A DNA stretch of 64,000 nt from assembly GCA_902554655.1 (NCBI GenBank), contig CACDPE010000002.1, forward strand, positions 1 through 64,000. The letters are read 5' to 3'. Below are positions 9,855 to 19,129 of the stretch, one piece after another. The notes under the pieces are model-generated. The model made no database searches. It was given only the letters and a program-made list of their open reading frames with translations, and was not told the origin of the DNA. The translations under genes and the position numbers were made by a program. How positions within the stretch are numbered: the first letter of the stretch is position 1; every line of letters begins with the position of its first letter. Source of the stretch: an uncultured Bacteroidota bacterium. GTDB lineage: Bacteria > Bacteroidota > Bacteroidia > Flavobacteriales > Flavobacteriaceae.

Positions 9855-10407
9855 TTAAAACTTGTTTAATAATTTGAGGATAATATTTGTGTTCTTGAGT
9901 TAAAATTTTTTTTGAGAGTTCAAGAGCATTAAACGTATCTACTGGAACGGATTTTTGAAAAATTATACTTCCTTTATCATAGTGATCATTAACATAGTGA
10001 ATTGTAAAGCCTGATTTTTTTTCATTGTTTTTTATAACTTCCCGATGAACATTTAGCCCATACATCCCCTTGCCACCATACTTTGGAAGGAGAGAAGGAT
10101 GAATATTGATTATTTTATCTGGAAATTTTTCAACTATTTTTTTTGGAATTTTTTGTAAAAAACCAGCAAGAACTATTAAGTCAGGATCAATTTTTAATAA
10201 TTCTTTTAAAAATATACCGTTATTAAGCTGAGAATTAGAAATTATACTCACTTTGTAGTTTTTTATAAAACGTCTTTGAAGTAGCGCTGCTTTGGGATTA
10301 TTACAAAAAATATTTGAAATTATAACTTTTTTATCATCAATAAAGAATCTTAATATATTTTCAACACTTGACCCTCCACCCGAAGCTAACAATACAATAT
10401 TTTTCAT
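9847..10407 (-). CDS. purN: Phosphoribosylglycinamide formyltransferase
   Basis: Transfers a formyl group from 10-formyltetrahydrofolate to GAR in purine synthesis. Active-site residues of the PurN fold are visible: Asn101 and His103 in [18 protein letters not shown] and Asp144 in [10 protein letters not shown]. The phosphate-binding loop [11 protein letters not shown] (8-18) replaces the usual GSGTNL form, as in other Bacteroidota. The 186-aa length is standard. It is the promoter-proximal gene of the minus-strand run and is divergent from acpP, with about 100 nt between the two starts. Confidence 0.94.
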   Translation of the reverse strand: MKNIVLLASGGGSSVENILRFFIDDKKVIISNIFCNNPKAALLQRRFIKNYKVSIISNSQLNNGIFLKELLKIDPDLIVLAGFLQKIPKKIVEKFPDKIINIHPSLLPKYGGKGMYGLNVHREVIKNNEKKSGFTIHYVNDHYDKGSIIFQKSVPVDTFNALELSKKILTQEHKYYPQIIKQVLNV

Positions 10408-10476
10408 ATTTATTATGATTCTACTGAGTAAAATTAAAATTAAGTTAAAAATACAAGTTTATAATTTAAAGTTTTT

Positions 10477-10484
10477 TATTTTTG
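10477..10484 (+). promoter_or_regulatory. -7 promoter element of acpP
   Basis: TATTTTTG matches the Bacteroidota -7 consensus TAnnTTTG and lies 23 nt before the acpP ATG at 10508. This supports the short, standard acyl carrier protein start and not an upstream extension of the frame. Confidence 0.55.
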
Positions 10485-10507
10485 TCGACAACAATAAATC
10501 AAGTATT

Positions 10508-10738
10508 ATGTCAGATATTTCTTCTAGAGTCAAAGCGATCATCGTCGACAAATTAGGCGTTGATGAAAATGAAGTTGTTCCAACTGCAAGTTTCACTAAT
10601 GATTTAGGCGCAGACTCTTTAGACACTGTTGAGCTGATCATGGAGTTCGAAAGAGAATTCGATATTCAAATTCCAGATGATCAAGCTGAAAAAATTGAGA
10701 CTGTTGGTCAAGCAGTTCAGTATATAGAAAGCGCTTAA
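10508..10738 (+). CDS. acpP: Acyl carrier protein
   Basis: Small acidic protein of 76 aa that carries growing fatty acids on a 4'-phosphopantetheine arm. The attachment serine is Ser37 in the motif [10 protein letters not shown]. The reading frame is open back to 10292, but the extension is not ACP-like and crosses the promoter element, so I start at the ATG at 10508. It is followed after 9 nt by fabF, the standard Bacteroidota pair, and both should be on one transcript. Confidence 0.97.
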   Translation: MSDISSRVKAIIVDKLGVDENEVVPTASFTNDLGADSLDTVELIMEFEREFDIQIPDDQAEKIETVGQAVQYIESA

Positions 10739-10747
10739 TTATTTTTT

Positions 10748-11998
10748 ATGGGTTTAAAACGTGTTGTTGTTACTGGGTTAGGGGCTCTAACGCCAATAGG
10801 CAATGACATTCCTTCATTTTGGGAAGGCTTAGTCTCTGGAAAAAGTGGTGCTGGAATTATATCCTATTTTGATAGCACTAAGTTTAAAACTCAATTTGCT
10901 TGTGAGTTAAAAAATTTTGACCCACTTAATTATTTCGATAGAAAAGAAGCGAGGAAGTTAGATAGATTTTCACAATATGCCATTGTATGCTCTGATGAAG
11001 CAATCAAAGATTCTAAACTGAATTTAGAAAAGATTGATAAATCTAGAATTGGAGTAATTTGGGGTTCTGGTATAGGTGGTTTTGAAACAATTCAAAACGA
11101 AATGATTAATTACGCTAAAGGAGATGGAACGCCCAGATTCAATCCTTTTTTCATACCTAAATTAATTCCTGATATTGCTCCAGGTGTAATTTCTATTCGA
11201 CATGGATTTAAGGGGCCTAATTTTGCAACTGTTTCTGCATGTGCATCTTCAGCAAATTCATTAATTGATTCTTTAAATTATATTAGGCTTGGCTATTCTG
11301 ACATCATTGTATCTGGTGGATCAGAAGCAGGTGTTACTATAGCAGGTATCGGAGGTTTCAATGCAGTACAAGCCTTATCTAAAAGGAATGATGATCCTAA
11401 AACTGCTTCAAGACCATTTGACTTAGACAGAGATGGTTTTGTTTTAGGTGAAGGAGGTGGTTGTCTAATATTAGAAGAGCTAGAACACGCAATTTCAAGA
11501 GGGGCTAAAATTTATGCAGAAATTGCTGGAGCAGGATTATCTTCGGACGCATATCACATGACTGCCCCACATCCTGATGGCGAAGGCGCCATTTCAGTAA
11601 TGAAAAACTGTTTAAATGATGCTAAAATTAATCCATTAATGATTGACGCTATAAATATGCATGGAACATCTACACCTTTGGGGGATAAAGCTGAAGCCAA
11701 AGCTATCAAAGAGGTTTTTGGTGATCATGCTTACAATATTAACATAAATTCTACTAAATCAATGACGGGTCATTTACTCGGTGCTGCTGGAGCGATTGAG
11801 GCAATTTCATGTATTCTTTCAATAAATCATGGAATTGTTCCTCCTACCATAAATCATTTTAATAACGATCCTGAGATTGATAGTAAGCTTAATTTTACAT
11901 TTAATAAATCTCAAAAAAGAGAAGTAAATTATGCTATGAGCAACACATTTGGTTTTGGTGGCCACAACGCTTGTGTTGTTTTAAAAAAGTTTTACTAA
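10748..11998 (+). CDS. fabF: 3-oxoacyl-[acyl-carrier-protein] synthase II
   Basis: Condensing enzyme that elongates acyl-ACP with malonyl-ACP in fatty acid synthesis. The Cys-His-His triad of KAS II is visible: Cys165 (VSACASSANS), His305 (NMHGTSTPLGD) and His342 (TGHLLGAAGA), with Lys337 nearby and the glycine-rich closing segment FGFGGHNA. The 416-aa length is typical. It is directly downstream of acpP. In the flavobacteria I know, fabF is followed by rnc (ribonuclease III); here the next gene, 13 nt on, is the IPExxVDY-like gene instead. Confidence 0.97.
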   Translation: MGLKRVVVTGLGALTPIGNDIPSFWEGLVSGKSGAGIISYFDSTKFKTQFACELKNFDPLNYFDRKEARKLDRFSQYAIVCSDEAIKDSKLNLEKIDKSRIGVIWGSGIGGFETIQNEMINYAKGDGTPRFNPFFIPKLIPDIAPGVISIRHGFKGPNFATVSACASSANSLIDSLNYIRLGYSDIIVSGGSEAGVTIAGIGGFNAVQALSKRNDDPKTASRPFDLDRDGFVLGEGGGCLILEELEHAISRGAKIYAEIAGAGLSSDAYHMTAPHPDGEGAISVMKNCLNDAKINPLMIDAINMHGTSTPLGDKAEAKAIKEVFGDHAYNININSTKSMTGHLLGAAGAIEAISCILSINHGIVPPTINHFNNDPEIDSKLNFTFNKSQKREVNYAMSNTFGFGGHNACVVLKKFY

Positions 11999-12011
11999 AC
12001 AACTTTAAATT

Positions 12012-12470
12012 ATGGCGAAGCACAGGTTAAAATTACATGATTTTAATCAGAAATATGCATTACTAGCAATTCACAGCAATGCAGAAATATTTAAAGTTGC
12101 TTATTCGTTAAATTATTTACTAAAAATTTCTCTAAAAAGAGAAGATGACATATGTTTTAAAAATTTTGATTATAAATTTCCCTTATATAAATATATTTCG
12201 TCCAAATACAAATCAAAAATGTTCCTTTTTTCAAACAAATCACAAAATTCAAATAAACTTAGTGCTGAGGCAACTTTGTTTAATGAATTAGATACTTCTT
12301 CATTATTTATTTTAGAATTCCCAAAAGTTGAGTTCTTTTTAAAGATAGAAGAGGGAGAATTTGACATTAAAGACCTAATTTTTAAAATAAACAACTGTAA
12401 AAACATAACATCTTGTTATGAAGTGAATCTTAAGAGGGATAAATCAAAATATAACCTTATTTTTGAATAA
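12012..12470 (+). CDS. IPExxVDY-family-like small protein
   Basis: A 152-aa soluble protein of unknown function with the position and size of the flavobacterial IPExxVDY family, which lies just before pyk. The naming motif is degenerate: where the family has an IPE...VDYFLKI segment, this protein reads FILEFPKVEFFLKI (about 97-110). The N-terminal MAKHRLKLHDF block is also family-like. There is no signal peptide or membrane helix. The stop codon overlaps the pyk ATG by one base (TAATG), so expression with pyk is probably coupled. Assignment rests on synteny and the weak motif. Confidence 0.65.
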   Translation: MAKHRLKLHDFNQKYALLAIHSNAEIFKVAYSLNYLLKISLKREDDICFKNFDYKFPLYKYISSKYKSKMFLFSNKSQNSNKLSAEATLFNELDTSSLFILEFPKVEFFLKIEEGEFDIKDLIFKINNCKNITSCYEVNLKRDKSKYNLIFE

Positions 12471-13894
12471 TGAAATTTAAGAAAACTAAGATAATAGCCA
12501 CACTTGGACCAGCAACTTCTTCAAAAAAAATGATTGAAAAACTTATTAAGTCTGGTGTTGATGTGCTAAGAATAAATTTTTCACATGCTGAACATGATGA
12601 CGTGAAAAGAATTGTTAATGATGTTATTGAAATTAGAAAAAGACTTAATAATTATGTCACTCTCTTAGGAGATCTTCAAGGTCCAAAGATCAGAATTAGT
12701 AGTGTAATTGAAAACAGAAGTCTTCAGAAAAATGAAAAAATTTCATTAACATCTAATTTTTCTATCACAAATGAAAATGATATTATTGGAATTAATTACC
12801 CGTCTTTTGCAAAAGATATACGAGCTGGAGAGAATGTTTTAATTGATGATGGAAAGATAATTTTAAAAGCTCTTTCTACAGATAAAAAAGAAACAGTTGT
12901 GCTTAAGGTTATACAACCTGGGTTATTAAAATCAAAAAAGGGAGTTAATCTTCCAAATACTAAAATTTCACAACCTGCACTAACTGAGAAAGACATAAAT
13001 GATGTGATTTTCGCTGTAAAAAACGCTTTTGACTGGATAGCTCTTTCATTTGTTAGGTCCAAAAAAGACGTTTTAGAGCTTAGAGAACTAATATCTAAAC
13101 ATTGTGATCACCATATTCCTATTATTTCAAAAATTGAAAAACCTCAAGCTATAAAGAAAATGGATGATATTATAAGTGTTTCTAATGGCGTTATGGTAGC
13201 AAGAGGAGACTTAGGTATTGAAATTCCAGCAGAGGAAGTTCCATTAAACCAAAAAATGTTGGTTTCAAAATGTAAGAAGGCTGGTATACCTGTAATTATT
13301 GCAACTCAAATGATGGAGTCAATGATTGATAGTCTAACGCCTTCAAGAGCTGAAGTTAATGATGTTGCTAATTCTGTAATGGATGGCGCTGACGGAATAA
13401 TGCTTTCTGGAGAGACATCAGTTGGAAAATATCCATGTGAAGTTGTAAAAAAAATAAAAGATATTATATTAGGGGTTGAAGACTCTAACCTAATAACAAT
13501 TTCTCACAAGCCACCTAGAATTAAATCGGATAGGATAATAACAAAATCTATTTGCAGAAATGCTGCAACTATTGCAAATGAAATTAATGCAAAAGCTATT
13601 TGTACATTGACAAATAGCGGTTATACTGGTTGGCAAATTTCATCTTGGAGACCAAACTCATTAGTAATTGTTTTTACATCAAATAAAACCGTTCTGACAC
13701 AGCTAAACCTATTATGGGGCGTAAAATGTATATATTACGATAAGTTTAAAAGTACTGATTCAACTGTTGAAGAAGTTAATCAACTAGCGCTGAATAAAAA
13801 ATATGTTAAAAAAGGTGATTTTGTAATAAATTTGGCCGCGATGCCAATTTATGAAAAGGGGCACGTAAACACACTACGAATTACAAAAGTCTAA
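12470..13894 (+). CDS. pyk: Pyruvate kinase
   Basis: Catalyses the last ATP-yielding step of glycolysis, phosphoenolpyruvate to pyruvate. Visible elements: NFSHA and the N-terminal TLGPATSS, the active-site region ISKIEKPQAI (219-228) with Lys221 and Glu223, ARGDLGIEIP (243-252) with Asp247, and ATQMMESM (278-285). The C-terminal domain is present and the 474-aa length is standard. It begins inside the stop codon of the IPExxVDY-like gene and is followed 2 nt after its stop by rbfA, so it sits in the acpP-fabF-pyk-rbfA run. Confidence 0.96.
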   Translation: MKFKKTKIIATLGPATSSKKMIEKLIKSGVDVLRINFSHAEHDDVKRIVNDVIEIRKRLNNYVTLLGDLQGPKIRISSVIENRSLQKNEKISLTSNFSITNENDIIGINYPSFAKDIRAGENVLIDDGKIILKALSTDKKETVVLKVIQPGLLKSKKGVNLPNTKISQPALTEKDINDVIFAVKNAFDWIALSFVRSKKDVLELRELISKHCDHHIPIISKIEKPQAIKKMDDIISVSNGVMVARGDLGIEIPAEEVPLNQKMLVSKCKKAGIPVIIATQMMESMIDSLTPSRAEVNDVANSVMDGADGIMLSGETSVGKYPCEVVKKIKDIILGVEDSNLITISHKPPRIKSDRIITKSICRNAATIANEINAKAICTLTNSGYTGWQISSWRPNSLVIVFTSNKTVLTQLNLLWGVKCIYYDKFKSTDSTVEEVNQLALNKKYVKKGDFVINLAAMPIYEKGHVNTLRITKV

Positions 13895-13896
13895 TT

Positions 13897-14259
13897 TTGG
13901 AAACACAACGTCAAAAAAAAGTCTCTATCCTTCTAAAAAAAGATTTGTCTATTATTATTCAAAGTTTTTTTAGAGAAAAAAGAAGGGTAAATTTAATAGT
14001 CTCTGTGACTAAAGTGAAGATTTCAGTTGATTTATCCTTAGCTAAAATTTACGTTAGTATTTTTCCCTCTGAAAATATTAAAAAAGCTATTGAGTTACTG
14101 CAAAATAACAAATATGATATTAAAAAAAAGCTATCGCTTCTTGTAAAAAATCAACTTAGAATAGTCCCTGAAATACAATTTTTTATCGATGACTCTTTAG
14201 ACTATATTGAAGGCATTGAAACTGCAATTAATAAAGGGAAGAACCCTTTAAAACAATAA
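13897..14259 (+). CDS. rbfA: Ribosome-binding factor A (TTG start)
   Basis: Small KH-like factor that helps mature the 5' end of 16S rRNA in the 30S subunit. The N-terminus METQRQKKVS and the middle VTKVKISVDLSLAKIYVSIFP match the family. Its 120 aa is normal. The start codon is TTG two bases after the pyk stop; no ATG or GTG lies at a suitable place, and the METxRQKK start is typical of the family. It is followed 2 nt after its stop by the permease gene. Confidence 0.9.
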   Translation: METQRQKKVSILLKKDLSIIIQSFFREKRRVNLIVSVTKVKISVDLSLAKIYVSIFPSENIKKAIELLQNNKYDIKKKLSLLVKNQLRIVPEIQFFIDDSLDYIEGIETAINKGKNPLKQ

Positions 14260-14261
14260 AG

Positions 14262-15446
14262 TTGAAGCCTTCAAGTTTTTTAGCAATTAAATACTTGTTT
14301 TCAAAAACAAAATTTAATATTGTTTCCACAATCTCTGTTTTCTCTATCACTGTTTTAACGTTAGCCTATTTTTCTTTTTTTACAATCTTATCAGTCTTTT
14401 CAGGATTAGAAAAATACAGTTTAAACTTTTCAAAGTCCTTTGATCCTGATTTAAAGATTTATGCACAAAATGAAAGGTTTTTTAAACTTGAAAAAAATGA
14501 TTTAGAATTTTTATCAAAAACATTTGGTGATAATTTTTTTTCAAAAGTTGTAACCGGAAACGTCTTGGTTCAATATAATGGCGCCACTACGTTTGCAAAA
14601 ATTATTGGCACAGATGAAAACTTCGATAACATCATTTCTTTTTCCAAAATAATCTCAGTTGGAAAATACAAACCATTAAAAAAACCTCGATCATATACTA
14701 GTTATTCTATTTCTGAAAAACTAGATTTAACTTTATTTAATAGCTCGGGGTCTTTTTCTGTTTACTCCATCAACGGCTCATACCCTGAAAATTTATTAAA
14801 TCCGTTCAAAAAGAGTGCTGTTTTATTTTCTGATGGTGTTTTTACCTCTAGAAATAATGAAAATGAAAATATAATCGTTTGTAATATTGAAGTAGCACAA
14901 TTTCTTTTCGAACTAGAGAAAAATACATTTTCAGAAATACTTATAAAAAACACTAGCAGTCATAAAGACATAAAAAAAATATTAAGCTCCAGATTTAACA
15001 ACCTAATTATCAAATCACATGATGAATTGAACGAAACACTTTACAAAATGATGAAAAGTGAGAAGCTTATTGTTACTGCTACCATGATAATGATTGTTAT
15101 ACTTTCTGTTTTTAATATCATTGGAGCTGTAATTATGTTGATTGTTGAAAAAGAATTTGACATCAAAAGCTTGAAAATTTTAGGTATGACTAAGCTTGAT
15201 TTAGAGAGTGTGTTTTTTAAAAATGGAATGCTTATAAATTTAATTGGATTAATTATTGGTTTGTTCTTAAGTATAATTATAGTTTTTATTCAACTAAAAT
15301 TTTCAATTATAAAAGTGGGCAGTCTAGAACTGGCTTACCCTGTTCAATTTAACCTTTCCAATTTAATAACAGTGATGTTTACTGCATTATTAGTTGGTGC
15401 GATATCATCTTATATTTCTTCGAAAGCTGTTAAAAAACTAGTTTAA
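14262..15446 (+). CDS. LolE/FtsX-like ABC transporter permease (TTG start)
   Basis: Inner-membrane permease of the LolC/E type (394 aa). One membrane helix is near residues 20-45, a large periplasmic region follows (about 46-265), and three helices are near 270-295, 318-345 and 365-388, the MacB/FtsX layout. The N-terminal KYLFSKTKFNIVSTISVFSI segment is typical of LolE proteins. The expected role is releasing lipoproteins from the inner membrane for sorting to the outer membrane. No LolD ATPase lies nearby, so the ATPase must be elsewhere. The start is TTG, 2 nt after rbfA, and the 3' end overlaps the convergent dusB by 9 nt. Confidence 0.85.
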   Translation: MKPSSFLAIKYLFSKTKFNIVSTISVFSITVLTLAYFSFFTILSVFSGLEKYSLNFSKSFDPDLKIYAQNERFFKLEKNDLEFLSKTFGDNFFSKVVTGNVLVQYNGATTFAKIIGTDENFDNIISFSKIISVGKYKPLKKPRSYTSYSISEKLDLTLFNSSGSFSVYSINGSYPENLLNPFKKSAVLFSDGVFTSRNNENENIIVCNIEVAQFLFELEKNTFSEILIKNTSSHKDIKKILSSRFNNLIIKSHDELNETLYKMMKSEKLIVTATMIMIVILSVFNIIGAVIMLIVEKEFDIKSLKILGMTKLDLESVFFKNGMLINLIGLIIGLFLSIIIVFIQLKFSIIKVGSLELAYPVQFNLSNLITVMFTALLVGAISSYISSKAVKKLV

Positions 15447-16433
15447 AACAGTAGCTTCATTATAGGTGTTTTTTAAGACTGAAAACAATTTATATAGGTC
15501 TGTTGAGTAGTCGGAAGTTACCATCCTCATTTTATGTTCTTTAAAGTTTGGAATATTTTTAAAATAGTTTGAATAATGTCTTCTAGTTTCTAATACACCT
15601 AGCTTTTCTCCTTTCCAATCAATAGCCATTTTTAAATGCCTTTCTGCCATTACGATTCTTTCATAGATAGTTGGAGGTTTTTTATGAGAATTGTTTTTAA
15701 TAAAATACTTAACCTCATTAAAAAACCAAGGATTTCCTATTGATGCTCTACCGATCATCGCCCCATCAAGACCATATTTGTCTCTCATTTCAATGGCTTT
15801 TTCAGGTGAGCTTACATCACCATTTCCAAAAACAGGTATTTTCATTCTTTGATTGTTTTTAACATCAGCAATTTTTGACCAGTCTGCTTGACCTTTATAC
15901 ATTTGGGCTCTTGTTCTACCGTGTATGGCAATGGCCTTCGCGCCTGCATCCTGAATTCTTTCTGCAACTTCAACGATTTTAATAGAATTATCATCCCAGC
16001 CTAGTCTTGTTTTAACCGTTACTGGTAAATTAGTTCTCTTGACCATCTCTCTAGTAAGATTTTCCATTTTATCAATATCTTTTAAAATTCCTGCTCCAGC
16101 CCCTTTACAAACAACTTTTTTAACAGGACATCCAAAATTAATATCAATAATATCTGGATTGGTTTTTTCAACAATATCAACTGCTTTAAGCATTGAATCA
16201 AGATTTGCTCCAAATATTTGTATTCCAACTGGCCTTTCTTTCTCATAAATATCAAGTTTCATCACGCTTTTAACAGCATCTCTTATTAGCCCTTCAGAAG
16301 AAATAAACTCAGTATATACAACATCCGCACCATTTTCTTTACACAAAGCTCTAAACGGAGGATCGCTCACATCCTCCATAGGAGCAAGCAATAATGGAAA
16401 GCTTCCTAACTCAATATGACCTATCTTAACCAT
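15438..16433 (-). CDS. dusB: tRNA-dihydrouridine synthase
   Basis: FMN-dependent enzyme that reduces specific uridines in tRNA D-loops. Visible: LLAPMEDVSDPPFR at the N-terminus, the catalytic cysteine in NFGCPVKKV, GAGAGIL, VKTRLGW and the FMN-phosphate region FGNGDVSSP with IGRASIGNPW. I chose the ATG at 16433, giving MVKIGHIELG, because the more upstream ATG at 16454 sits inside a TAAATTTG promoter element (16452-16459). The length (331 aa) fits the DusB group. It is divergent from lepA with a short shared promoter region. Confidence 0.93.
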   Translation of the reverse strand: MVKIGHIELGSFPLLLAPMEDVSDPPFRALCKENGADVVYTEFISSEGLIRDAVKSVMKLDIYEKERPVGIQIFGANLDSMLKAVDIVEKTNPDIIDINFGCPVKKVVCKGAGAGILKDIDKMENLTREMVKRTNLPVTVKTRLGWDDNSIKIVEVAERIQDAGAKAIAIHGRTRAQMYKGQADWSKIADVKNNQRMKIPVFGNGDVSSPEKAIEMRDKYGLDGAMIGRASIGNPWFFNEVKYFIKNNSHKKPPTIYERIVMAERHLKMAIDWKGEKLGVLETRRHYSNYFKNIPNFKEHKMRMVTSDYSTDLYKLFSVLKNTYNEATVLN

Positions 16434-16451
16434 TTTTATATTATATGGTAA

Positions 16452-16459
16452 CAAATTTA
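16452..16459 (-). promoter_or_regulatory. -7 promoter element of dusB
   Basis: The minus strand reads TAAATTTG (consensus TAnnTTTG), 18 nt before the chosen dusB start at 16433. It overlaps the alternative upstream ATG, which is therefore unlikely to be used. Confidence 0.5.
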
Positions 16460-16497
16460 AACTAATAAATTTTATGAGCTAAAGGGATTAATTGGAC

Positions 16498-16505
16498 TAT
16501 ATTTG
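16498..16505 (+). promoter_or_regulatory. -7 promoter element of lepA
   Basis: TATATTTG matches TAnnTTTG and ends 9 nt before the lepA ATG at 16515. It covers the upstream in-frame TTG at 16503, so the ATG is the likely start and the mRNA leader must be very short. Confidence 0.55.
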
Positions 16506-16514
16506 CTATTACGA

Positions 16515-18311
16515 ATGGAGAACATCAGAAACTTTTGTATAATTGCTCATATTGATCATGGGAAAAGCACCTTAGCAGATCGTCTTTTAGACCAAACAGG
16601 ATCAGTAACTGACCGTGAAAAGCAAGATCAATTATTAGATGATATGGATCTTGAAAGAGAGAGGGGCATTACAATAAAATCTCATGCAATACAAATGGAC
16701 TATACTTTTAATGGAAAAAAATATACTTTAAATTTGATTGATACACCAGGACATGTAGATTTTTCCTATGAGGTTTCTAGATCAATAGCAGCATGTGAAG
16801 GCGCATTACTTATTGTTGATGCTGCACAAAGTATACAAGCACAAACAATTTCAAATTTATACCTTGCTCTTGAAAATGACCTTGAAATAATTCCTGTTTT
16901 AAATAAAATTGATTTACCATCTGCAAAGCCTGAAGAAGTGTCCGATAATATTGTTGACTTACTTGGTTGTACTCATGATGATATTATACAAGCTTCAGCT
17001 AAAAATGGTATTGGAATTGAAAACATCTTAGAGGCAATTGTTGAAAAAATTCCATCTCCTAAGAATAAATTAGATGATGAATTAAAGGCTTTAATTTTTG
17101 ATTCAGTTTATAACCCCTTTCGTGGAATTGAAATATATTTTAGAGTTTTTTCAGGAAGAATTAGAAAAGGGCAAGTAATTAAGTTTTTTGCCACTAATAA
17201 AACTTACAATGTTGATGAAGTTGGTACGCTTGGATTAAAACAAAAGCCAAAAAATGAAATTGCTTGTGGGGATGTTGGATATTTGATTACTGGAATAAAA
17301 AATGCTAAAGAAGTTAAAGTTGGTGATACAATCTTTGATTCAAAGTCAACTTCAACCGTTGCAATTTCTGGTTTTGAAGATGTTAAGCCAATGGTTTTTG
17401 CCGGGATTTATCCAATTGACACTGATGATTACGAAGATTTAAGAAATTCTATGGAAAAACTTCAACTCAATGACGCGTCATTAGTTTTTACGCCAGAAAA
17501 CTCTTCAGCATTAGGTTTTGGATTCAGATGTGGCTTTTTAGGAATGTTACATTTAGAAATAATTCAAGAAAGGCTTGAAAGAGAATTTAATATGGCTGTA
17601 ATAACAACCGTTCCAAATGTGTCTTATCATGCATATATAAAAAAAGATCCTAACAAAAGAATTATTGTGAACACTCCCTCTGATCTTCCTGACCCTACAT
17701 ATCTAAACCATGTAGAGGAGCCTTACATTAAGGCCTCTATTATTACCAAATCTGATTTTGTTGGTCCTGTAATGAGTTTATGCATTGAAAAAAGAGGTGA
17801 AATAAAAAATCAAACATACTTAACGACAGAGAGGGTTGAATTAATTTTTGATATGCCTCTAGCAGAAATTGTCTTTGATTTTTACGATAGATTAAAATCT
17901 ATTTCAAAAGGATATGCTTCTTTTGATTATACTCCAATTGGATTTAAACCTTCTAAATTAATAAAAATGGATATTTTATTGAACAGTAATTCTGTTGATG
18001 CCTTATCTGCTTTAATTCATTTTGATAATGCTTATTCAATGGGAAAAAAAATCTGTGAAAAACTGAAGGAATTAATTCCAAGACAGCAGTTTGATATTCC
18101 TGTTCAAGCTTCAATTGGCTCTAAAATTATTGCTAGAGAAACCATCAAGGCAGTGAGAAAAGATGTAACTGCAAAGTGTTATGGAGGTGATATAACTAGA
18201 AAAAGGAAGCTTCTTGAAAAACAAAAGAAAGGGAAAAAGAAAATGAGACAAATTGGAAATGTTGAAATTCCGCAACAAGCATTTATGGCTGTTTTAAAGC
18301 TAAACGATTAA
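16515..18311 (+). CDS. lepA: Elongation factor 4 (LepA)
   Basis: Ribosome-associated GTPase related to EF-G, linked to translation under stress and initiation fidelity. GTPase motifs: G1 [10 protein letters not shown] (11-20), G3 DTPGHVDF, G4 NKID. The LepA-specific C-terminal domain is present, with [22 protein letters not shown] cut short here as [16 protein letters not shown], then [14 protein letters not shown] at the end. Starting at the ATG at 16515 gives 598 aa, the usual LepA length. It is divergent from dusB. Confidence 0.97.
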   Translation: MENIRNFCIIAHIDHGKSTLADRLLDQTGSVTDREKQDQLLDDMDLERERGITIKSHAIQMDYTFNGKKYTLNLIDTPGHVDFSYEVSRSIAACEGALLIVDAAQSIQAQTISNLYLALENDLEIIPVLNKIDLPSAKPEEVSDNIVDLLGCTHDDIIQASAKNGIGIENILEAIVEKIPSPKNKLDDELKALIFDSVYNPFRGIEIYFRVFSGRIRKGQVIKFFATNKTYNVDEVGTLGLKQKPKNEIACGDVGYLITGIKNAKEVKVGDTIFDSKSTSTVAISGFEDVKPMVFAGIYPIDTDDYEDLRNSMEKLQLNDASLVFTPENSSALGFGFRCGFLGMLHLEIIQERLEREFNMAVITTVPNVSYHAYIKKDPNKRIIVNTPSDLPDPTYLNHVEEPYIKASIITKSDFVGPVMSLCIEKRGEIKNQTYLTTERVELIFDMPLAEIVFDFYDRLKSISKGYASFDYTPIGFKPSKLIKMDILLNSNSVDALSALIHFDNAYSMGKKICEKLKELIPRQQFDIPVQASIGSKIIARETIKAVRKDVTAKCYGGDITRKRKLLEKQKKGKKKMRQIGNVEIPQQAFMAVLKLND

Positions 18312-18343
18312 ACTTTTATTATATTAAGGTCACAATATCTATT

Positions 18344-19129
18344 ATGAAAAAGTTTTTTATTTTATGTTTTTTGACTTCTTTTTTATTAATATCGTGCTCC
18401 AAAAACGAAAATAAAGAAGATGAGATTGAGGAAACAGAGATAGAAATTCCTTTATCTATTTATCAAAAAATTTATAAAACAACTTCTGATATATATATTC
18501 AAGATGGTTTTGTATATATACATACAGATGGCGTTCCGGACCATAAAAGCCCCTATTTTCCTGTAAATCACGAACTTTATGAATCCTATGACGGATCAAA
18601 TCCTTTTGTTTCTAATTTCAATAAAAACCCAAATGGGATTTCTACTTTAAGCTTACGATTTAGAATACCCAACAAGCCAAAAAAAGCTAGTTTTTCTGGA
18701 CCAACACCATTAGGGCCTATTGGTGTTTCACTCAACGGCGTACCTTTTTATAATCAATATGCTGGTCCAGATCAACCACTAACTAGGGAAATTAATTCTT
18801 TTGACCAATTTAATGGACATCCAGCTCCGCTTGGGCCAGGATTAGAAGATGGGTTTTCCGGTAGGTATCACTATCACATGGAGCCTTTTTGGATCACTCA
18901 AAGCAAAGGTAAAGATGCTTTGATTGGGTTTTTACTAGATGGTTTCCCGGTTTATGGTCCGGTTGAAAACGGAAACCCAATATATAGTATTAGTTTAGAT
19001 GAATACCATGGTCACAGCCACGCAACTTCTGAATTCCCTGATGGAATTTATCATTATCATGTTACTTCTGACGATCCTTATATTAATGGAAGTGGTTTTT
19101 ATGGAGTTCCTGGAACAGTAAATGAGTAA
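18344..19129 (+). CDS. YHYH-domain lipoprotein
   Basis: Predicted lipoprotein of 261 aa with lipobox Cys18 (FLLISCSKNE) followed by an acidic linker. The mature domain carries two copies of the defining YHYH motif, in GRYHYHMEP and GIYHYHVTS, plus GLLDGFPVYGP-like and HSHATSEFPDG segments typical of the YHYH family. Histidine clusters suggest metal binding, but the biochemical role of the family is not known to me. It overlaps the next gene by 8 nt and forms a cassette with the MORN-like lipoprotein and SCO1, so a link to copper or redox handling outside the cytoplasm is a reasonable inference. Confidence 0.85.
   Translation: MKKFFILCFLTSFLLISCSKNENKEDEIEETEIEIPLSIYQKIYKTTSDIYIQDGFVYIHTDGVPDHKSPYFPVNHELYESYDGSNPFVSNFNKNPNGISTLSLRFRIPNKPKKASFSGPTPLGPIGVSLNGVPFYNQYAGPDQPLTREINSFDQFNGHPAPLGPGLEDGFSGRYHYHMEPFWITQSKGKDALIGFLLDGFPVYGPVENGNPIYSISLDEYHGHSHATSEFPDGIYHYHVTSDDPYINGSGFYGVPGTVNE

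Noticed and set aside
10292-10507. Upstream extension of the acpP frame by 72 codons
   Set aside because: The extension is not ACP-like, crosses a promoter element and lies mostly antisense to purN.
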